DNA of 64,000 nucleotides from Aquiflexum gelatinilyticum (GTDB lineage Bacteria; Bacteroidota; Bacteroidia; Cytophagales; Cyclobacteriaceae): NCBI RefSeq assembly GCF_024741135.1, contig NZ_JANSUY010000004.1, positions 1 to 64,000 of the forward strand, read 5' to 3'. The notes under the pieces were generated by a model that was not told the origin of the DNA, ran no database searches, and was given only the letters and a program-made list of their open reading frames with translations. Shown here in pieces: positions 20,959-32,445 of this stretch. A program made the position numbers and the translations under genes. Every line of letters starts with the position of its first letter. Positions within the stretch are counted from its first letter, which is position 1.

Positions 20959-23900
20959 TTATTTAACTGTTTCTCGTGATTTGTTGGATGACCTTTCTTT
21001 CTCTGCAGAAAGTCTGTCATAATCCTCCTGAGAACCTACTATGATTTCTGCGAAACCTCTCTGTCCTGTACCTGCAGGGATCAAATGTCCTACAATTACG
21101 TTTTCTTTTAAGCCCAACAACTCATCACGCTTACCTCTAATGGCAGCTTCACTCAATACCTTGGTTGTCTCCTGGAAGGAAGCAGCCGAGATAAAGCTTT
21201 CAGTACCCAAAGAAGCTGCAGTGATACCTTGTAGAGTTGGTTGAGATACGGCTGTTTCTGCATCTCTAACCTGCACAAGTTTCAAATCCTTGCGCTTCAA
21301 GCTTGAGTTTTCATCCCTCAATCTTCTTGAAGTAATGATCATACCTGGCTTCAATGTAGAAGAATCTCCAGCATCCATAACAACTTTCTTGTCAAGAATA
21401 TTGTCATTCTCTTCTCTGAAAGCCCATTTGTCCACCACTTGGTTTTGAAGGAATCCAGTATCACCTGCGTCAAGGATTTCAACTTTCTGCATCATCTGGC
21501 TTACAATAACCTCGATGTGCTTGTCATTGATTTTTACCCCTTGAAGTCTGTAAACTTCCTGAATTTCATTTACCAAATATTCCTGTACGGCAGTTGGGCC
21601 TTTGATAGAAAGGATATCACTTGGTGTGATAGCACCATCTGACAAAGCTTCACCTGCACGGATAAAGTCATTTTCCTGAACAAGGATGTGCTTGGAAAGA
21701 GAAACCATGTATCTTTTCTTCACACCATCTTTAGATTCGATAAAGATTTCACGGTTACCTCTCTTGATGCCACCATAAGTAACAACACCATCAATCTCAG
21801 AAACCACAGCAGGGTTAGAAGGATTTCTCGCTTCGAACAATTCCGTTACTCTTGGAAGACCACCGGTGATATCTCTTGTTTTACCAACAGATCTTGGGAT
21901 TTTTACCAAGATTTGACCTGATTTAACAGTTTCACCTGCTTCAACAGCCAAGTGGGCACCCACAGGAATGTTGTAAGACTTACTCTCGTCAGAACCGTAG
22001 TTCACAACAACAGCAGGGTTTTTGGTTTTATCTTTTGTATCAATGATAACTTTTTCTCTGTATCCTGTCTGATCATCGGCCACTTCTTTGAAAGTAATGC
22101 CTTCGATGATAGAATCAAATTCGATTTCACCATCAAATTCGGAAAGAATTACGGCGTTGTATGGATCCCACTTACAAAGTGCTTCACCTTTACCGATTTT
22201 TTGACCATCCTTTACATTCAAAGTAGCTCCATAAGGAACATGGTTTGAAACCAAAGTTTTTCCAGTCTTGGCATCATTGATTTTGATCTCTCCTGATCTA
22301 CCCATTACCATAGAAACCGGTTCGCCTTCTTTGGTGGTTGTGTCAATCCATCTCAATTCTTCATCAAATTCAACAACACCTTCAAACTTGGCAGTGATGC
22401 TTGCTTCAACAGAAATATTGGAAGCTGTACCACCTACGTGGAAGGTTCTCAATGTCAACTGAGTTCCTGGTTCACCGATAGACTGCGCGGCAATTACACC
22501 GACCGATTCACCGTTTTGTACCATTCTACCGGTAGCAAGGTTACGTCCGTAGCATTTTGCACAAACACCTCTTCTTGTTTCACAAGTCAATACAGACCTG
22601 ATTTCGACTTCTTCTATAGTAGATTCGTCTACTTTTCTGGCGATTTCTTCTGTGATTTCAATTCCTGCAGGAACAACAAGTTCTTCAGTCACCGCATCAT
22701 ATACATCGTGTACAGATACCCGACCTAAGATTCTTTCAGAAAGTGGTTCAACGATTTCGTCATTGTCTTTTAAAGCCTGAACGACTAAACCTCTCAAAGT
22801 ACCACAATCCTCTTCAGAGATAATCATATCCTGAGCAACGTCAACAAGTCTTCTTGTCAGGTAACCCGCATCCGCAGTTTTCAATGCAGTATCAGCAAGA
22901 CCTTTACGCGCACCGTGTGTAGAGATGAAGTATTCCAATACATCGAGTCCTTCTTTGAAGTTCGAAAGAATTGGGTTTTCGATGATCTCACCTACAGAGC
23001 CTTGAAGGTTTTTCTGTGGCTTGGCCATCAAACCTCTCATACCACCCAACTGACGGATTTGCTCTCTAGAACCTCTGGCTCCTGAGTGCATCATCATGTA
23101 GATGGCGTTGAATCCTTGCTTATCCTCTTCCATCTGTTTCATCAGGATGTTGGTTAGGAAGGAGTTCGTTCTAGTCCAAATATCAATTACTTGGTTATAT
23201 CTTTCATTGTCTGTGATCAGACCCATGAGGTAGTTGTTCCAAACCTGATCAACCTCATCTTTCGCTTTAGCAATCAATGGATCTTTCTCAACAGGAATAA
23301 TAACATCATTCAATCCCATGGACAATCCACCGGCATATGCCATTTGGAATCCAAGATGCTTGATATCATCTAGGAATTGTGCTGTTCTGGAAACACCACA
23401 AATCTTAACAACTTCTGAAATGATCTGTTGAAGTTTCTTCTTAGTCAACAACTCATTGACAAAACCTACAACCTCAGGAACAAACTGGTTGAAAATCAAT
23501 CTACCTGCAACAGTTTCAATGATTTTTTCAACCAATTGGCCATTTTCATCTCTTACGTGCACTTTACACTTGATAAATGCATGTTGTGAAATTCTACCTT
23601 CATTTAAAGCGATGATAACTTCTTCTTCACCGTAGAAAGTCATTCCTTCTCCAAGGACAATTTCTTCAGGAGTAGATCTCTTTCCTTTAGTCACATAGTA
23701 CAATCCAAGAACCATGTCCTGAGAAGGAACCGTGATAGGCGCTCCGTTGGCAGGGTTTAGGATGTTGTGTGAGGAAAGCATCAAAGTCGAAGCTTCCAAA
23801 ATCGCTTCATGTCCAAGTGGTACGTGAACAGCCATCTGATCACCGTCAAAATCGGCGTTGAATGCAGTACACACCAATGGGTGAAGTTGGATTGCTTTTC

Positions 23901-25272
23901 CTTCGATCAATTTTGGTTGGAAAGCCTGGATACCTAACCTGTGCAAAGTTGGAGCACGGTTTAGCAATACAGGGTGTCCTTTCAAAACGTTTTCAAGAAT
24001 ATCCCAAACTACAGGATCTTTTCTGTCTACAATTTTCTTGGCAGATTTTACAGTCTTTACAATACCTCTTTCGATCAGTTTCCTGATGATAAAAGGTTTG
24101 AAAAGTTCAGCTGCCATATTTTTTGGAAGACCGCACTCGTGAAGTTTCAATTCAGGACCAACGACGATAACCGAACGTCCGGAATAATCCACCCTTTTAC
24201 CGAGCAAGTTTTGACGGAAACGACCTTGCTTTCCTTTCAACATATCTGAAAGAGATTTCAAAGCACGGTTACCATCTGATCTTACAGCATTTACTTTTCT
24301 TGAATTGTCAAATAGGGAATCAACTGCTTCCTGAAGCATCCTTTTTTCATTTCTCAAAATGACTTCTGGAGCTTTGATATCAATCAATCTCTTGAGACGG
24401 TTGTTTCTGATGATCACCCTTCTGTAAAGGTCATTCAAATCAGAAGTAGCAAATCTACCTCCATCCAAAGGTACCAATGGTCTCAATTCAGGTGGAATAA
24501 CAGGAACCATTCTTACTACCATCCACTCCGGACGGTTTTCGATTCTGGTTCTTGCTTCTCTAAATGCCTCAACAACTTTAAGTCTTTTCAAAGCTTCGGC
24601 TTTTCTCTGCTGAGAAGTATCTGTTGCTGCCTGATGTCTCAAGCTGTAAGAAAGATCATCCAAATCCAACCTGGACAAAAGCATTTCGATTGCTTCAGCA
24701 CCCATCTTGGCGATGAATTTATTAGGATCATCATCATCAAGCATCTGGTTTTCTTTTGGAAGCTTATCCATAATATCCAGGTACTCGTCTTCAGTCAAGA
24801 AGTCAAGATATTGCACACCGTCTTCAGCTTTGAGACCAGCTTGAACGACCGCATATCTTTCATAATAGACAATTTGATCCAGTTTTTTGGTTGGAAGACC
24901 CAATAGGTATCCGATTTTGTTGGGAAGGGATTTGAAGTACCAGATGTGAGCAACAGGAACCACCAATTCGATGTGTCCCATTCTCTCTCTTCTTACTTTC
25001 TTTTCAGTAACTTCAACACCACATCTGTCACAGATGATACCTTTATATCTTATGCGCTTATATTTTCCACAATGACATTCCCAGTCTTTTACAGGACCGA
25101 AAATCCTCTCGCAGAACAAACCGCCCATTTCAGGCTTGTAGGTTCTGTAGTTGATTGTTTCGGGCTGCGTTACTTCACCATGTGAACTATCCAGAATGGA
25201 TTCTGGAGAGGCCAAACTAATAGTGACTCTGGAAAAGTCGTTGTTTAGTTTTTTATTTTTTCTGAACGCCAT
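20959..25272 (-). CDS. rpoC: DNA-directed RNA polymerase beta' subunit
   Basis: Catalytic subunit that holds the active-site magnesium through [12 protein letters not shown]. The N-terminal zinc site is [20 protein letters not shown] (about residues 66-85), and the second zinc site is [13 protein letters not shown]. The trigger loop and bridge helix segments ([19 protein letters not shown]) are intact. Length is 1437, slightly longer than in E. coli (1407), as is usual in Bacteroidota. It lies 47 bases after rpoB with a tight hairpin in the gap. Confidence 0.99.
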   Translation of the reverse strand: MAFRKNKKLNNDFSRVTISLASPESILDSSHGEVTQPETINYRTYKPEMGGLFCERIFGPVKDWECHCGKYKRIRYKGIICDRCGVEVTEKKVRRERMGHIELVVPVAHIWYFKSLPNKIGYLLGLPTKKLDQIVYYERYAVVQAGLKAEDGVQYLDFLTEDEYLDIMDKLPKENQMLDDDDPNKFIAKMGAEAIEMLLSRLDLDDLSYSLRHQAATDTSQQRKAEALKRLKVVEAFREARTRIENRPEWMVVRMVPVIPPELRPLVPLDGGRFATSDLNDLYRRVIIRNNRLKRLIDIKAPEVILRNEKRMLQEAVDSLFDNSRKVNAVRSDGNRALKSLSDMLKGKQGRFRQNLLGKRVDYSGRSVIVVGPELKLHECGLPKNMAAELFKPFIIRKLIERGIVKTVKSAKKIVDRKDPVVWDILENVLKGHPVLLNRAPTLHRLGIQAFQPKLIEGKAIQLHPLVCTAFNADFDGDQMAVHVPLGHEAILEASTLMLSSHNILNPANGAPITVPSQDMVLGLYYVTKGKRSTPEEIVLGEGMTFYGEEEVIIALNEGRISQHAFIKCKVHVRDENGQLVEKIIETVAGRLIFNQFVPEVVGFVNELLTKKKLQQIISEVVKICGVSRTAQFLDDIKHLGFQMAYAGGLSMGLNDVIIPVEKDPLIAKAKDEVDQVWNNYLMGLITDNERYNQVIDIWTRTNSFLTNILMKQMEEDKQGFNAIYMMMHSGARGSREQIRQLGGMRGLMAKPQKNLQGSVGEIIENPILSNFKEGLDVLEYFISTHGARKGLADTALKTADAGYLTRRLVDVAQDMIISEEDCGTLRGLVVQALKDNDEIVEPLSERILGRVSVHDVYDAVTEELVVPAGIEITEEIARKVDESTIEEVEIRSVLTCETRRGVCAKCYGRNLATGRMVQNGESVGVIAAQSIGEPGTQLTLRTFHVGGTASNISVEASITAKFEGVVEFDEELRWIDTTTKEGEPVSMVMGRSGEIKINDAKTGKTLVSNHVPYGATLNVKDGQKIGKGEALCKWDPYNAVILSEFDGEIEFDSIIEGITFKEVADDQTGYREKVIIDTKDKTKNPAVVVNYGSDESKSYNIPVGAHLAVEAGETVKSGQILVKIPRSVGKTRDITGGLPRVTELFEARNPSNPAVVSEIDGVVTYGGIKRGNREIFIESKDGVKKRYMVSLSKHILVQENDFIRAGEALSDGAITPSDILSIKGPTAVQEYLVNEIQEVYRLQGVKINDKHIEVIVSQMMQKVEILDAGDTGFLQNQVVDKWAFREENDNILDKKVVMDAGDSSTLKPGMIITSRRLRDENSSLKRKDLKLVQVRDAETAVSQPTLQGITAASLGTESFISAASFQETTKVLSEAAIRGKRDELLGLKENVIVGHLIPAGTGQRGFAEIIVGSQEDYDRLSAEKERSSNKSRETVK

Positions 25273-25293
25273 AATTGTCGAAGAGTATGTGAA

Positions 25294-25307
25294 GGGCCTT
25301 GCGGCCC
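25294..25307 (-). other. GNRA-loop hairpin between rpoB and rpoC
   Basis: On the minus strand GGGCC-GCAA-GGCCC forms a 5-bp all-GC stem capped by a GCAA tetraloop, which is of the stable GNRA type. It lies in the 47-base rpoB-rpoC gap and has no T-run, so processing or a protein-binding role is more likely than termination. This is inference. Confidence 0.5.
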
Positions 25308-25319
25308 ATTGGAATTTTA

Positions 25320-28300
25320 TTAATCAAGGGTAATTTCTAGTGCAAGACCTCTAAGCTCGTGTACCAATACGTTGAATGATTCAGGAATATTTGGCTTAGG
25401 AAGGTTTTCACCTTTTACAATAGCCTCATATGCCTTGGCTCTACCCACCACGTCATCAGATTTCACAGTTAAGATTTCCTGCAACACATGTGATGCTCCA
25501 AATGCTTCAAGAGCCCAAACTTCCATTTCTCCAAAACGCTGACCTCCAAACTGGGCTTTACCACCCAAAGGCTGCTGCGTGATCAAAGAGTATGGACCGA
25601 TAGACCTTGCGTGCATCTTATCATCGACCAAGTGACCAAGTTTCAACATGTAGGTAATCCCTACAGTTACCGGCTGATCAAATCTCTTACCTGAAAGACC
25701 ATCGTATAGGTATGTCCTACCATAAGAAGGCAATCCTGCAAGATCAAGTTCATGAGATACTTCTTCCATTGTAGCACCGTCAAAGATTGGAGTCGAATAT
25801 TTCTTTCCAAGCTTCATACCTGCCCAAGCAAGAACTGTCTCATAGATCTGGCCGATGTTCATCCTAGAAGGTACACCAAGTGGGTTGAGTACGATATCCA
25901 TCGGTGAACCATCTTCCAAGAAAGGCATATCTTCCTCTCTTACGATTCTGGCCACAATACCTTTGTTACCGTGACGACCCGCCATCTTATCTCCTACTTT
26001 CAGTTTACGTTTTTTGGCAACATAAACTTTAGCAAGTTGAACGATTCCGGCAGGAAGTTCATCCCCTACTTCAAGGGTGAATTTATCTCTTTTAAATCTT
26101 CCTGAAATCTCGTTTCTGGAGTTCACATAGTTTTTAACCAATTTCTGGATCAAAACATTCGTGTGTGCATCTTCAGTCCAATCATCAAGAATGATATCGG
26201 AAATCAAATTGGCCTCTTCAGGTACATTGTAGTTTGACTCATCTCTATAAGGATTTTTCGCAGGGAAGAGATTTTGCTCAATATTTTTCAAATTGAACTT
26301 AACCCCTTTGCTGATAATCTCATCGCCGAACTTATGCCTAACACCTTGAGAAGTTTTTCCGTCAAGAAGAGTGACCAATTTGTTGATCATTTTTGCACGG
26401 ATACCCAAAAGGTCTTTGGCATATTTACCTTTCAGTTTTTCTACCTCGGCTTTTGACTTAGCCCTAAGATCTTTGTCTTTCTTAGGTCTTGAGAATAGTT
26501 TGGTTTCTATAACAACACCATTCAATGATGGTGAAGCTTTCAAAGACGCATCTTTTACATCACCCGCTTTGTCACCAAAGATCGCTCTCAACAATTTCTC
26601 TTCCGGAGTCGGATCAGTTTCACCTTTTGGAGTGATTTTACCAATAATGATATCGCCTTCTTTCACTTCTGCACCGACTCTGATAATACCATTTTCATCA
26701 AGGTTTTTAACAGCCTCTTCAGAAACGTTTGGAATTTCAGAAGTCAATTCTTCTTCACCCCTTTTGGTATCTCTTACTTCAAGTTGGAATTCTTCAATGT
26801 GGATAGAGGTGAAAACATCTTCTCTTACTACCCTTTCTGAAATTACAATCGCATCTTCGAAGTTATATCCCTGCCAAGGCATGTAAGCTACCATCAGGTT
26901 TTTACCGAGAGCCAACTCACCGTTGTTGGTGGAATAACCTTCAACTAGTACCTGTCCTTTGGTTACTTTTTCTCCCTTAAGTACTAATGGAGTAATGTTG
27001 ATGGTAGTATCCTGATTGGTTCTTCTGAATTTTACCAATTCATAAGTCTTATACTCATCACTGAAATTGACCAAAAGGTCATCTTCGGTAAGATCGTATT
27101 TGATTGTGATTTTGCTTGCATCGACATATTCTACTACACCGTCTGCTTCAGCCAATACCAAAGATCTTGAATCAGTAGCAGCCTTTGCTTCCAAGCCAGT
27201 TCCAACAATTGGAGCCTCAGGCTTCAATAATGGTACAGCTTGACGTTGCATGTTAGATCCCATCAAGGCACGGTTAGCATCATCATGCTCCAAGAAAGGA
27301 ATCAAAGATGCTGCCACTGATACAATTTGATTGGGAGCAACATCCATATAGCTGATTTCCTTTGGTTCTAAAACCGGGAAATCACCTTCAAATCTTGCTT
27401 TTACTTTTTCGTTGATAAAGATTCCATTGGCATCCAATGGTGCATTTGCCTGTGCAATGTTGTTGTCATCTTCTTCTTCTGCAGTCAAGAAAACAATATC
27501 ATTGGAATTCATGCTTACTTTACCTTCTTTCACTTTTCTATATGGAGTTTCGAGGAAACCCATTGAGTTCACTTTAGCATGAACACAAAGTGAGGATATC
27601 AATCCAATGTTTGGACCTTCCGGAGTTTCGATAGTACACAAACGACCGTAGTGCGTGTAGTGAACGTCACGAACTTCAAATCCGGCTCGTTCTCGTGAAA
27701 GACCACCTGGACCCAATGCAGATAACCTTCTCTTGTGAGTAAGTTCTGCAAGTGGATTGGTCTGGTCCATAAACTGAGAAAGTTGGTTGGTACCAAAGAA
27801 GGAGTTGATGACAGAGGATAAAGTACGTGCATTGATCAAGTCAACAGGCTTGAAATCTTCATTGTCACGGACGTTCATCCTTTCTCTGATTGTTCTTGCC
27901 ATACGTGCAAGACCAACTCCGAACTGGCTGTAAAGTTGCTCCCCAACTGTACGAACCCTTCTATTACTTAAGTGGTCAATATCATCGACTACAGCTTTGG
28001 AATTGATCAATCCAATCAAATACTTCACAATGCTGATGATATCTTCAGTTGTCAAAACAATTTTCTCAGGATCAATCTGTAATCCAAGCTTCTTATTAAT
28101 TCTATATCTACCAACTTCTCCAAGATCATATCTTTTGTCAGAGAAGAAAAGACCATGAATAACTTCTCGGGCAGTTGCCTCATCCGGAGCCTCCGTATTC
28201 CTCAATTGACGGTAGATAACCTCTACAGCCTCTTTCTCTGAGTTGGAATTGTCTTTTTGTAGGGTATTATAAATAATAGAGAAATCAGCGACGTTCACAT

Positions 28301-29195
28301 CTTCTCTGTGAAGAATAATTGACTTAGCGCCTGATTCCAATATCAGAGATATATCTTCATCTGTTAGAATGGAATCCCTCTCTAACAAGACTTCATTTCT
28401 ATCGATCGACACTACTTCACCTGTATCCTCATCCACAAAATCCTCAACCCAAGTGCGGAGTACCCTTGCAGCAAGTTTTCTACCTGAAACTTTTTTAAGG
28501 TTGTTTTTTGTTGCATCGATTTCTTCTGAAAGGCCAAACAAATCAAGAATTTCCTTATCAGAACCAAAACCAATGGCTCTTAGCAAGGTTGTAACAGGAA
28601 ATTTTTTCTTTCTGTCAATGTATGCATACATGACATTATTAATATCTGTAGCAAATTCTATCCAGCTCCCTTTGAAAGGAATTATTCTGGCAGAATAAAG
28701 CTTGGTACCGTTAGTATGCTTGCTCTGCGCAAAGAAAACGCCCGGAGACCTGTGTAATTGAGATACAATAACCCTTTCTGCACCGTTGATTACGAATGAC
28801 CCTTTTTCGGTCATGTAAGGAAGATTTCCTAGGAATACTTCTTGTTCAATAGTTTCGAAATCTTCATTGTCCTCATCATGACAGAGAAGACGTAGTTTTG
28901 CTTTAAGAGGAACAGAATAAGTTAGGCCTCTATCAATGCACTCCTCAACGCTATATTTTGGAGGATCAACTGCATAGTCAATAAATTCAAGGGTAAAATT
29001 TTCACGGGAATCCGAAATTGGAAAATTCTCTGAAAATACCTTAAACAGACCATCTTGCCTTCTTTTTTCAGCGGGAGTATCCAATTGGAAAAAGTCTTTG
29101 AAAGATTGTAATTGGATATCTAAGAAATCCGGATAGTCTTTGACTACCTTAATAGATGAGAAACTTTTCCTTACGGTTTGATTCTGGATAGCCAA
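25320..29195 (-). CDS. rpoB: DNA-directed RNA polymerase beta subunit
   Basis: Forms the catalytic cleft with beta' and carries the rifampicin pocket. In the pocket segment [29 protein letters not shown] the positions matching E. coli Asp516, His526 and Ser531 are unchanged, so nothing suggests target-based rifampicin resistance. The position matching Ser522 is Ala. The C-terminal clamp region ends [15 protein letters not shown]. Length is 1291 against 1342 in E. coli. Confidence 0.99.
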   Translation of the reverse strand: MAIQNQTVRKSFSSIKVVKDYPDFLDIQLQSFKDFFQLDTPAEKRRQDGLFKVFSENFPISDSRENFTLEFIDYAVDPPKYSVEECIDRGLTYSVPLKAKLRLLCHDEDNEDFETIEQEVFLGNLPYMTEKGSFVINGAERVIVSQLHRSPGVFFAQSKHTNGTKLYSARIIPFKGSWIEFATDINNVMYAYIDRKKKFPVTTLLRAIGFGSDKEILDLFGLSEEIDATKNNLKKVSGRKLAARVLRTWVEDFVDEDTGEVVSIDRNEVLLERDSILTDEDISLILESGAKSIILHREDVNVADFSIIYNTLQKDNSNSEKEAVEVIYRQLRNTEAPDEATAREVIHGLFFSDKRYDLGEVGRYRINKKLGLQIDPEKIVLTTEDIISIVKYLIGLINSKAVVDDIDHLSNRRVRTVGEQLYSQFGVGLARMARTIRERMNVRDNEDFKPVDLINARTLSSVINSFFGTNQLSQFMDQTNPLAELTHKRRLSALGPGGLSRERAGFEVRDVHYTHYGRLCTIETPEGPNIGLISSLCVHAKVNSMGFLETPYRKVKEGKVSMNSNDIVFLTAEEEDDNNIAQANAPLDANGIFINEKVKARFEGDFPVLEPKEISYMDVAPNQIVSVAASLIPFLEHDDANRALMGSNMQRQAVPLLKPEAPIVGTGLEAKAATDSRSLVLAEADGVVEYVDASKITIKYDLTEDDLLVNFSDEYKTYELVKFRRTNQDTTINITPLVLKGEKVTKGQVLVEGYSTNNGELALGKNLMVAYMPWQGYNFEDAIVISERVVREDVFTSIHIEEFQLEVRDTKRGEEELTSEIPNVSEEAVKNLDENGIIRVGAEVKEGDIIIGKITPKGETDPTPEEKLLRAIFGDKAGDVKDASLKASPSLNGVVIETKLFSRPKKDKDLRAKSKAEVEKLKGKYAKDLLGIRAKMINKLVTLLDGKTSQGVRHKFGDEIISKGVKFNLKNIEQNLFPAKNPYRDESNYNVPEEANLISDIILDDWTEDAHTNVLIQKLVKNYVNSRNEISGRFKRDKFTLEVGDELPAGIVQLAKVYVAKKRKLKVGDKMAGRHGNKGIVARIVREEDMPFLEDGSPMDIVLNPLGVPSRMNIGQIYETVLAWAGMKLGKKYSTPIFDGATMEEVSHELDLAGLPSYGRTYLYDGLSGKRFDQPVTVGITYMLKLGHLVDDKMHARSIGPYSLITQQPLGGKAQFGGQRFGEMEVWALEAFGASHVLQEILTVKSDDVVGRAKAYEAIVKGENLPKPNIPESFNVLVHELRGLALEITLD

Positions 29196-29282
29196 GGCAG
29201 TATATGTTTTAGTGATAATGAATAACTAAATGCGACAATTTTCGCTTAGAATAATGCAATTTATTACCTGTGCACAAACAGG

Positions 29283-29308
29283 AAAAGACCTGACTATTCA
29301 GTCAGGTC
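29283..29308 (-). terminator. Terminator-like hairpin after rplL (distal)
   Basis: Minus strand GACCTGACT-GAAT-AGTCAGGTC, a perfect 9-bp stem with a 4-base loop, is followed by TTTTCC. It lies between rplL and rpoB and could attenuate read-through into rpoBC, lowering polymerase relative to L7/L12. Confidence 0.75.
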
Positions 29309-29315
29309 CTAATTT

Positions 29316-29343
29316 ATAACCTTTACCTAAAGGGAAAGGTTAT
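29316..29343 (-). other. Second hairpin directly after rplL
   Basis: ATAACCTTT (29316-29324) pairs with AAAGGTTAT (29335-29343) around a 10-base spacer. It begins 6 bases past the rplL stop and lies just before the stronger terminator hairpin. It is AT-rich and may be a processing or stabilising structure. Confidence 0.5.
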
Positions 29344-29348
29344 TCAAA

Positions 29349-29732
29349 TTATTTAATCTCTACTTCAGCACCAGCTTCTTCAAGAGACTTCTTCAAAGCA
29401 TCAGCCTCATCTTTGGCGATACCTTCTTTCACAGCTTTTGGAGCTCCGTCAACCAATTCTTTAGCTTCTTTCAAGCCAAGACCAGTCAATTCTTTCACTA
29501 GCTTCACAACAGCCAATTTCTGACCGCCAGCAGCTTTCAAGATTACATCAAAGGAAGTTTTTTCTTCCACTTCAGCAGCACCAGCACCGGCACCGCCAAC
29601 AGGACCAGCAACAGCAACAGCAGCAGCTGCAGGCTCGATGCCATATTCATCCTTCAATATATCAGCCAATTCTTTTACTTCTTTTACAGTCAAGTTTACT
29701 AACTGATCAGCAAGTTGTTTAAGATCTGCCAT
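29349..29732 (-). CDS. rplL: 50S ribosomal protein L7/L12
   Basis: Multicopy stalk protein that recruits translation GTPases. The N-terminal dimerisation helices (residues 1-35), a long Ala/Gly/Val hinge (about 36-58) and the C-terminal factor-binding domain [20 protein letters not shown] are all present. Length is 127. Two hairpins after the stop suit a gene that must outproduce rpoB. Confidence 0.99.
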   Translation of the reverse strand: MADLKQLADQLVNLTVKEVKELADILKDEYGIEPAAAAVAVAGPVGGAGAGAAEVEEKTSFDVILKAAGGQKLAVVKLVKELTGLGLKEAKELVDGAPKAVKEGIAKDEADALKKSLEEAGAEVEIK

Positions 29733-29786
29733 TGTATTAATATTTAAATTGTTGATTTTTTTTTAACTAATTTGATAACTTAATTT

Positions 29787-30323
29787 TTATTCTTTTTCAG
29801 AAAGAGTCTTTACAAGCCCTGCCAATGTATTCTGTCCACTTTGAAGGGCAGAAATAAGGTTTTTCGCAGGAGATTGAAGAAGCGCAATAACATCTCCAAG
29901 AAGTTCTTGTTTTGACTTCAAATTGGACAATAAATCCAACTGATCTTCGCCTAAGAAAATTCCTGAATCTATTGAAGCACCTTTGAATAAAGGTCTAACC
30001 TCTTTTTTACCAAGCTTCTTTCTGAAATCTAGGATAACTTTTGCAGGAAGATTACCAGTCTCTTTTGAGAAGATAATACCTGTGAATCCTTTTAAAGCTA
30101 CTTCTGAAAATTCAGTGTAGTCTGCATCAAGATTTTCCAACGCTTTTTTAATCAGCGTATTCTTATAAACCTTGTATTCTACGCCTTTTTCAAAACATGC
30201 TCTTCTGAAGGCATTTACCTGTGCCACTGTAAACCCTGAAGCATCAGTGATATAGAAGTAGGGATTTTCCTTAAACTTCTCGGTAAGACCTTCGATTATT
30301 TCTAATTTTTCTTCTCTAGTCAT
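29787..30323 (-). CDS. rplJ: 50S ribosomal protein L10
   Basis: Base of the L7/L12 stalk. The N-terminal RNA-binding part includes YKVYKNTLIKKALEN, and the C-terminal helix binds L12 dimers. Length is 178. L10 represses its own operon in E. coli, but its leader target is not recognisable in the 2-base gap to rplA. A T- and A-rich 54-base gap separates it from rplL. Confidence 0.97.
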   Translation of the reverse strand: MTREEKLEIIEGLTEKFKENPYFYITDASGFTVAQVNAFRRACFEKGVEYKVYKNTLIKKALENLDADYTEFSEVALKGFTGIIFSKETGNLPAKVILDFRKKLGKKEVRPLFKGASIDSGIFLGEDQLDLLSNLKSKQELLGDVIALLQSPAKNLISALQSGQNTLAGLVKTLSEKE

Positions 30324-30325
30324 GA

Positions 30326-31024
30326 TTAAATACCTTGAAAACTTCCTTTATCTACTTTCACTCCAGGAGACTGCGTACTTGACAAGTGAATGCTCCTGAA
30401 ATACGTTCCTTTAGAAGAAGATGGTTTCAATTTGGATATTGTATTAATAAGTTCTTTGACGTTATCCTGAATTTTTTCAGGTTCAAAAGAAACTTTTCCT
30501 ACACTCGCATGGATAATTCCAAATTTATCAACTTTAAAATCGATTTTACCAGCTTTTACTTCTCTAACTGCTTTACCAACTTCTAAGGTAACTGTACCTG
30601 ATTTTGGATTTGGCATCAAGCCTCTGGGACCCAAAACCCTACCTAATCTACCTACTTTAGCCATAACGTTTGGCATGGTTATGATGACATCTACATCAGT
30701 CCAACCACCCTCAATTTTAGCTATATAGTCGTCTAGACCTACATAATCAGCACCAGCTTCTTTGGCTTCCTCTACTTTGTCAGGTGTGCATAACACCAAG
30801 ACTTTTACATCTTTACCTGTGCCATGTGGCAAAGCCACTACACCTCTCACCATTTGATCTGCTTTTCTCGGATCAACGCCCAAACGGACATCAATATCAA
30901 CTGAAGCGTCAAATTTTGAACTGGTAATTTCTTTAACGATAGAAGAAGCTTCCTCTAGGGAGTACAGCTGGCTTGAGTCGTACTTAGAAAGAGCTTCTTT
31001 TTGCTTTTTTGTTAACTTAGCCAT
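30326..31024 (-). CDS. rplA: 50S ribosomal protein L1
   Basis: Forms the L1 stalk that escorts E-site tRNA. Family segments [20 protein letters not shown] and [18 protein letters not shown] are present. Length is 232 against 234 in E. coli. It lies 10 bases after rplK. Confidence 0.98.
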   Translation of the reverse strand: MAKLTKKQKEALSKYDSSQLYSLEEASSIVKEITSSKFDASVDIDVRLGVDPRKADQMVRGVVALPHGTGKDVKVLVLCTPDKVEEAKEAGADYVGLDDYIAKIEGGWTDVDVIITMPNVMAKVGRLGRVLGPRGLMPNPKSGTVTLEVGKAVREVKAGKIDFKVDKFGIIHASVGKVSFEPEKIQDNVKELINTISKLKPSSSKGTYFRSIHLSSTQSPGVKVDKGSFQGI

Positions 31025-31034
31025 ATTTGTATAA

Positions 31035-31478
31035 TTATACCTCCCAAGGGGCTTTACCCGAAACAGTGATACCCATACTTCTAGCGGTACCTGCGATCAT
31101 TTTCATGGCAGATTCCACTTTGAAAGCGTTTAAGTCAGGCATTTTCACCTGAGCAATTTCCTTAACTTGATCCCAAGTAACGGAACCTACTTTTTTCCTG
31201 TTTGGCTCTGCTGAACCACTTTTAATCTTCGCAGCCTCAAGCAACATGTTTGCTGCAGGAGGAGTCTTTACTACGAATTCAAATGTTTTGTCAGAGAAAA
31301 CAGTAATCAAAACAGGCAATACCTGACCCATTTTATCTTGGGTACGGGCATTGTATTGCTTACAGAACTCCATGATGTTCAAACCCTTGGAACCAAGAGC
31401 CGGACCAACCGGAGGTGATGGATTTGCCTGGCCACCTTTCACCTGTAATTTCACATAACCTGTGATTTCCTTAGCCAT
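31035..31478 (-). CDS. rplK: 50S ribosomal protein L11
   Basis: GTPase-centre protein needed for RelA activation and the thiostrepton site. The proline-rich N-terminal segment is [20 protein letters not shown] (residues 16-35), and the C-terminal RNA-binding domain ends [10 protein letters not shown]. Length is 147. It lies 3 bases after nusG. Confidence 0.98.
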   Translation of the reverse strand: MAKEITGYVKLQVKGGQANPSPPVGPALGSKGLNIMEFCKQYNARTQDKMGQVLPVLITVFSDKTFEFVVKTPPAANMLLEAAKIKSGSAEPNRKKVGSVTWDQVKEIAQVKMPDLNAFKVESAMKMIAGTARSMGITVSGKAPWEV

Positions 31479-31481
31479 TTC

Positions 31482-32039
31482 TTAATCTTGTTTTTCTACT
31501 TGTATAAAGTTTAATTCTACCGGCGTATTTCGACCGAAGATCTTGACCATAACATTCAATTTCTTCTTGTCTTCAAACACCTCCTCAATAATTCCCGAGA
31601 AACCACTGAATGGACCGTCCATTACTTTGACAGTCTCTCCAACTATAAATGGTGTATCAAGTTTCACGGCAAACTCATCAATCTCCTCAACTCGTCCTAA
31701 GATTCTGTTGATTTCAGATTGGCGTAATGGTTCAGGGGTTTTGGAAGCTCCCCCCTGGTTTGATCCTAAGAAACCGATAACACCCGGGATACTTGTAATA
31801 ACGTGATTGGCTTCACCGTGAGTCAAATCCGCATTGATCAAAACATAGCCAGGAAAGAAGTTTCTTTCACGGACTCTCTTTTTACCATTACGCATTTCGT
31901 AAACTTTTTCAGAGGGTATCAAGACTTCAGGAATAAATTCCTCAAGTTTTTGACGGACAATTTCATTATCCAAGTAAGACTTGGTTTTTTTCTCTTGTCC
32001 GGCTACTACTCTAAGTACGTACCACTTATGTTCAGCCAT
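31482..32039 (-). CDS. nusG: Transcription termination/antitermination factor NusG
   Basis: Binds the polymerase clamp and links it to Rho or the ribosome. The NGN domain starts HKWYVLRVVAGQEKKTKSYL with FFPGYVLINADL, and the C-terminal KOW domain has GETVKVMDGPFSGFSGIIEE. Length is 185. It follows secE by 13 bases. Confidence 0.97.
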   Translation of the reverse strand: MAEHKWYVLRVVAGQEKKTKSYLDNEIVRQKLEEFIPEVLIPSEKVYEMRNGKKRVRERNFFPGYVLINADLTHGEANHVITSIPGVIGFLGSNQGGASKTPEPLRQSEINRILGRVEEIDEFAVKLDTPFIVGETVKVMDGPFSGFSGIIEEVFEDKKKLNVMVKIFGRNTPVELNFIQVEKQD

Positions 32040-32052
32040 CAGTATTATTCAA

Positions 32053-32241
32053 TTAGAATAGATCGTAAAACCATTTCATCAATTTCTCGAATCCCAAGTC
32101 TATCGCTCCAATAACAAGAGCAAAAATGAGAGATGCGACTATTACCAAAACAGCACTGTTTTGCAAAAACGAATACGAAGGCCATGTGACCTTGTTTTTC
32201 ATTTCGTCGATTGATTCGATAACAAAACTCTTAATATTCAT
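32053..32241 (-). CDS. secE: Protein translocase subunit SecE
   Basis: Clamps the two halves of SecY in the inner membrane. The 62-residue protein has the amphipathic helix ESIDEMKNKVTWPSY and one membrane segment (about residues 28-50). This is the short one-TM form of most bacteria, unlike the three-TM E. coli protein. It lies 18 bases after tRNA-Trp. Confidence 0.95.
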   Translation of the reverse strand: MNIKSFVIESIDEMKNKVTWPSYSFLQNSAVLVIVASLIFALVIGAIDLGFEKLMKWFYDLF

Positions 32242-32259
32242 GGTTTACTACATTTTGTG

Positions 32260-32330
32260 CACGGGCAGAGAGATTCGAACTCCCATCAACGGTTTTGGAG
32301 ACCGCTATTCTGCCATTGAACTATGCCCGT
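32260..32330 (-). tRNA. tRNA-Trp (anticodon CCA)
   Basis: Full cloverleaf on the minus strand: acceptor ACGGGCA/TGCCCGT, anticodon loop containing CCA, T loop TTCGAAT, discriminator G. The length is 71 bases and no CCA end is encoded. Placing it between tuf and secE is common in bacteria. Confidence 0.97.
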
Positions 32331-32356
32331 AGAATTTTAAGTCCCCAAAAGGAACG

Positions 32357-32388
32357 CAAAGGTAGTCAGAAATGGGATGAGATACAAA
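32357..32388 (-). promoter_or_regulatory. Promoter for tRNA-Trp-secE-nusG-rplKAJL-rpoBC
   Basis: Minus strand TTTG (32385-32388), 20 bases, then TACCTTTG (32357-32364) followed by C. It matches the Bacteroidota consensus and lies 27 bases before the tRNA-Trp 5' end. Its -33 box is the last part of the hairpin stem after tuf, so the two signals overlap. Confidence 0.75.
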
Positions 32389-32422
32389 TGCGATCCTAAA
32401 AATTTATTCAGGATCGCATTTG
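32385..32422 (-). terminator. Hairpin after tuf, probable terminator
   Basis: A perfect 13-bp inverted repeat CAAATGCGATCCT/AGGATCGCATTTG with a 12-base loop begins 24 bases past the tuf stop. The T-run that marks classic terminators is missing on the minus strand, so efficiency is uncertain. Confidence 0.65.
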
Positions 32423-32445
32423 AAATTTTATAAATTCTAAGACAA

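Noticed and set aside
26371-26886. Plus-strand reading frame of 171 codons opposite rpoB
   Set aside because: Antisense shadow of a conserved gene, Ser/Leu-rich, with no motif or start context.
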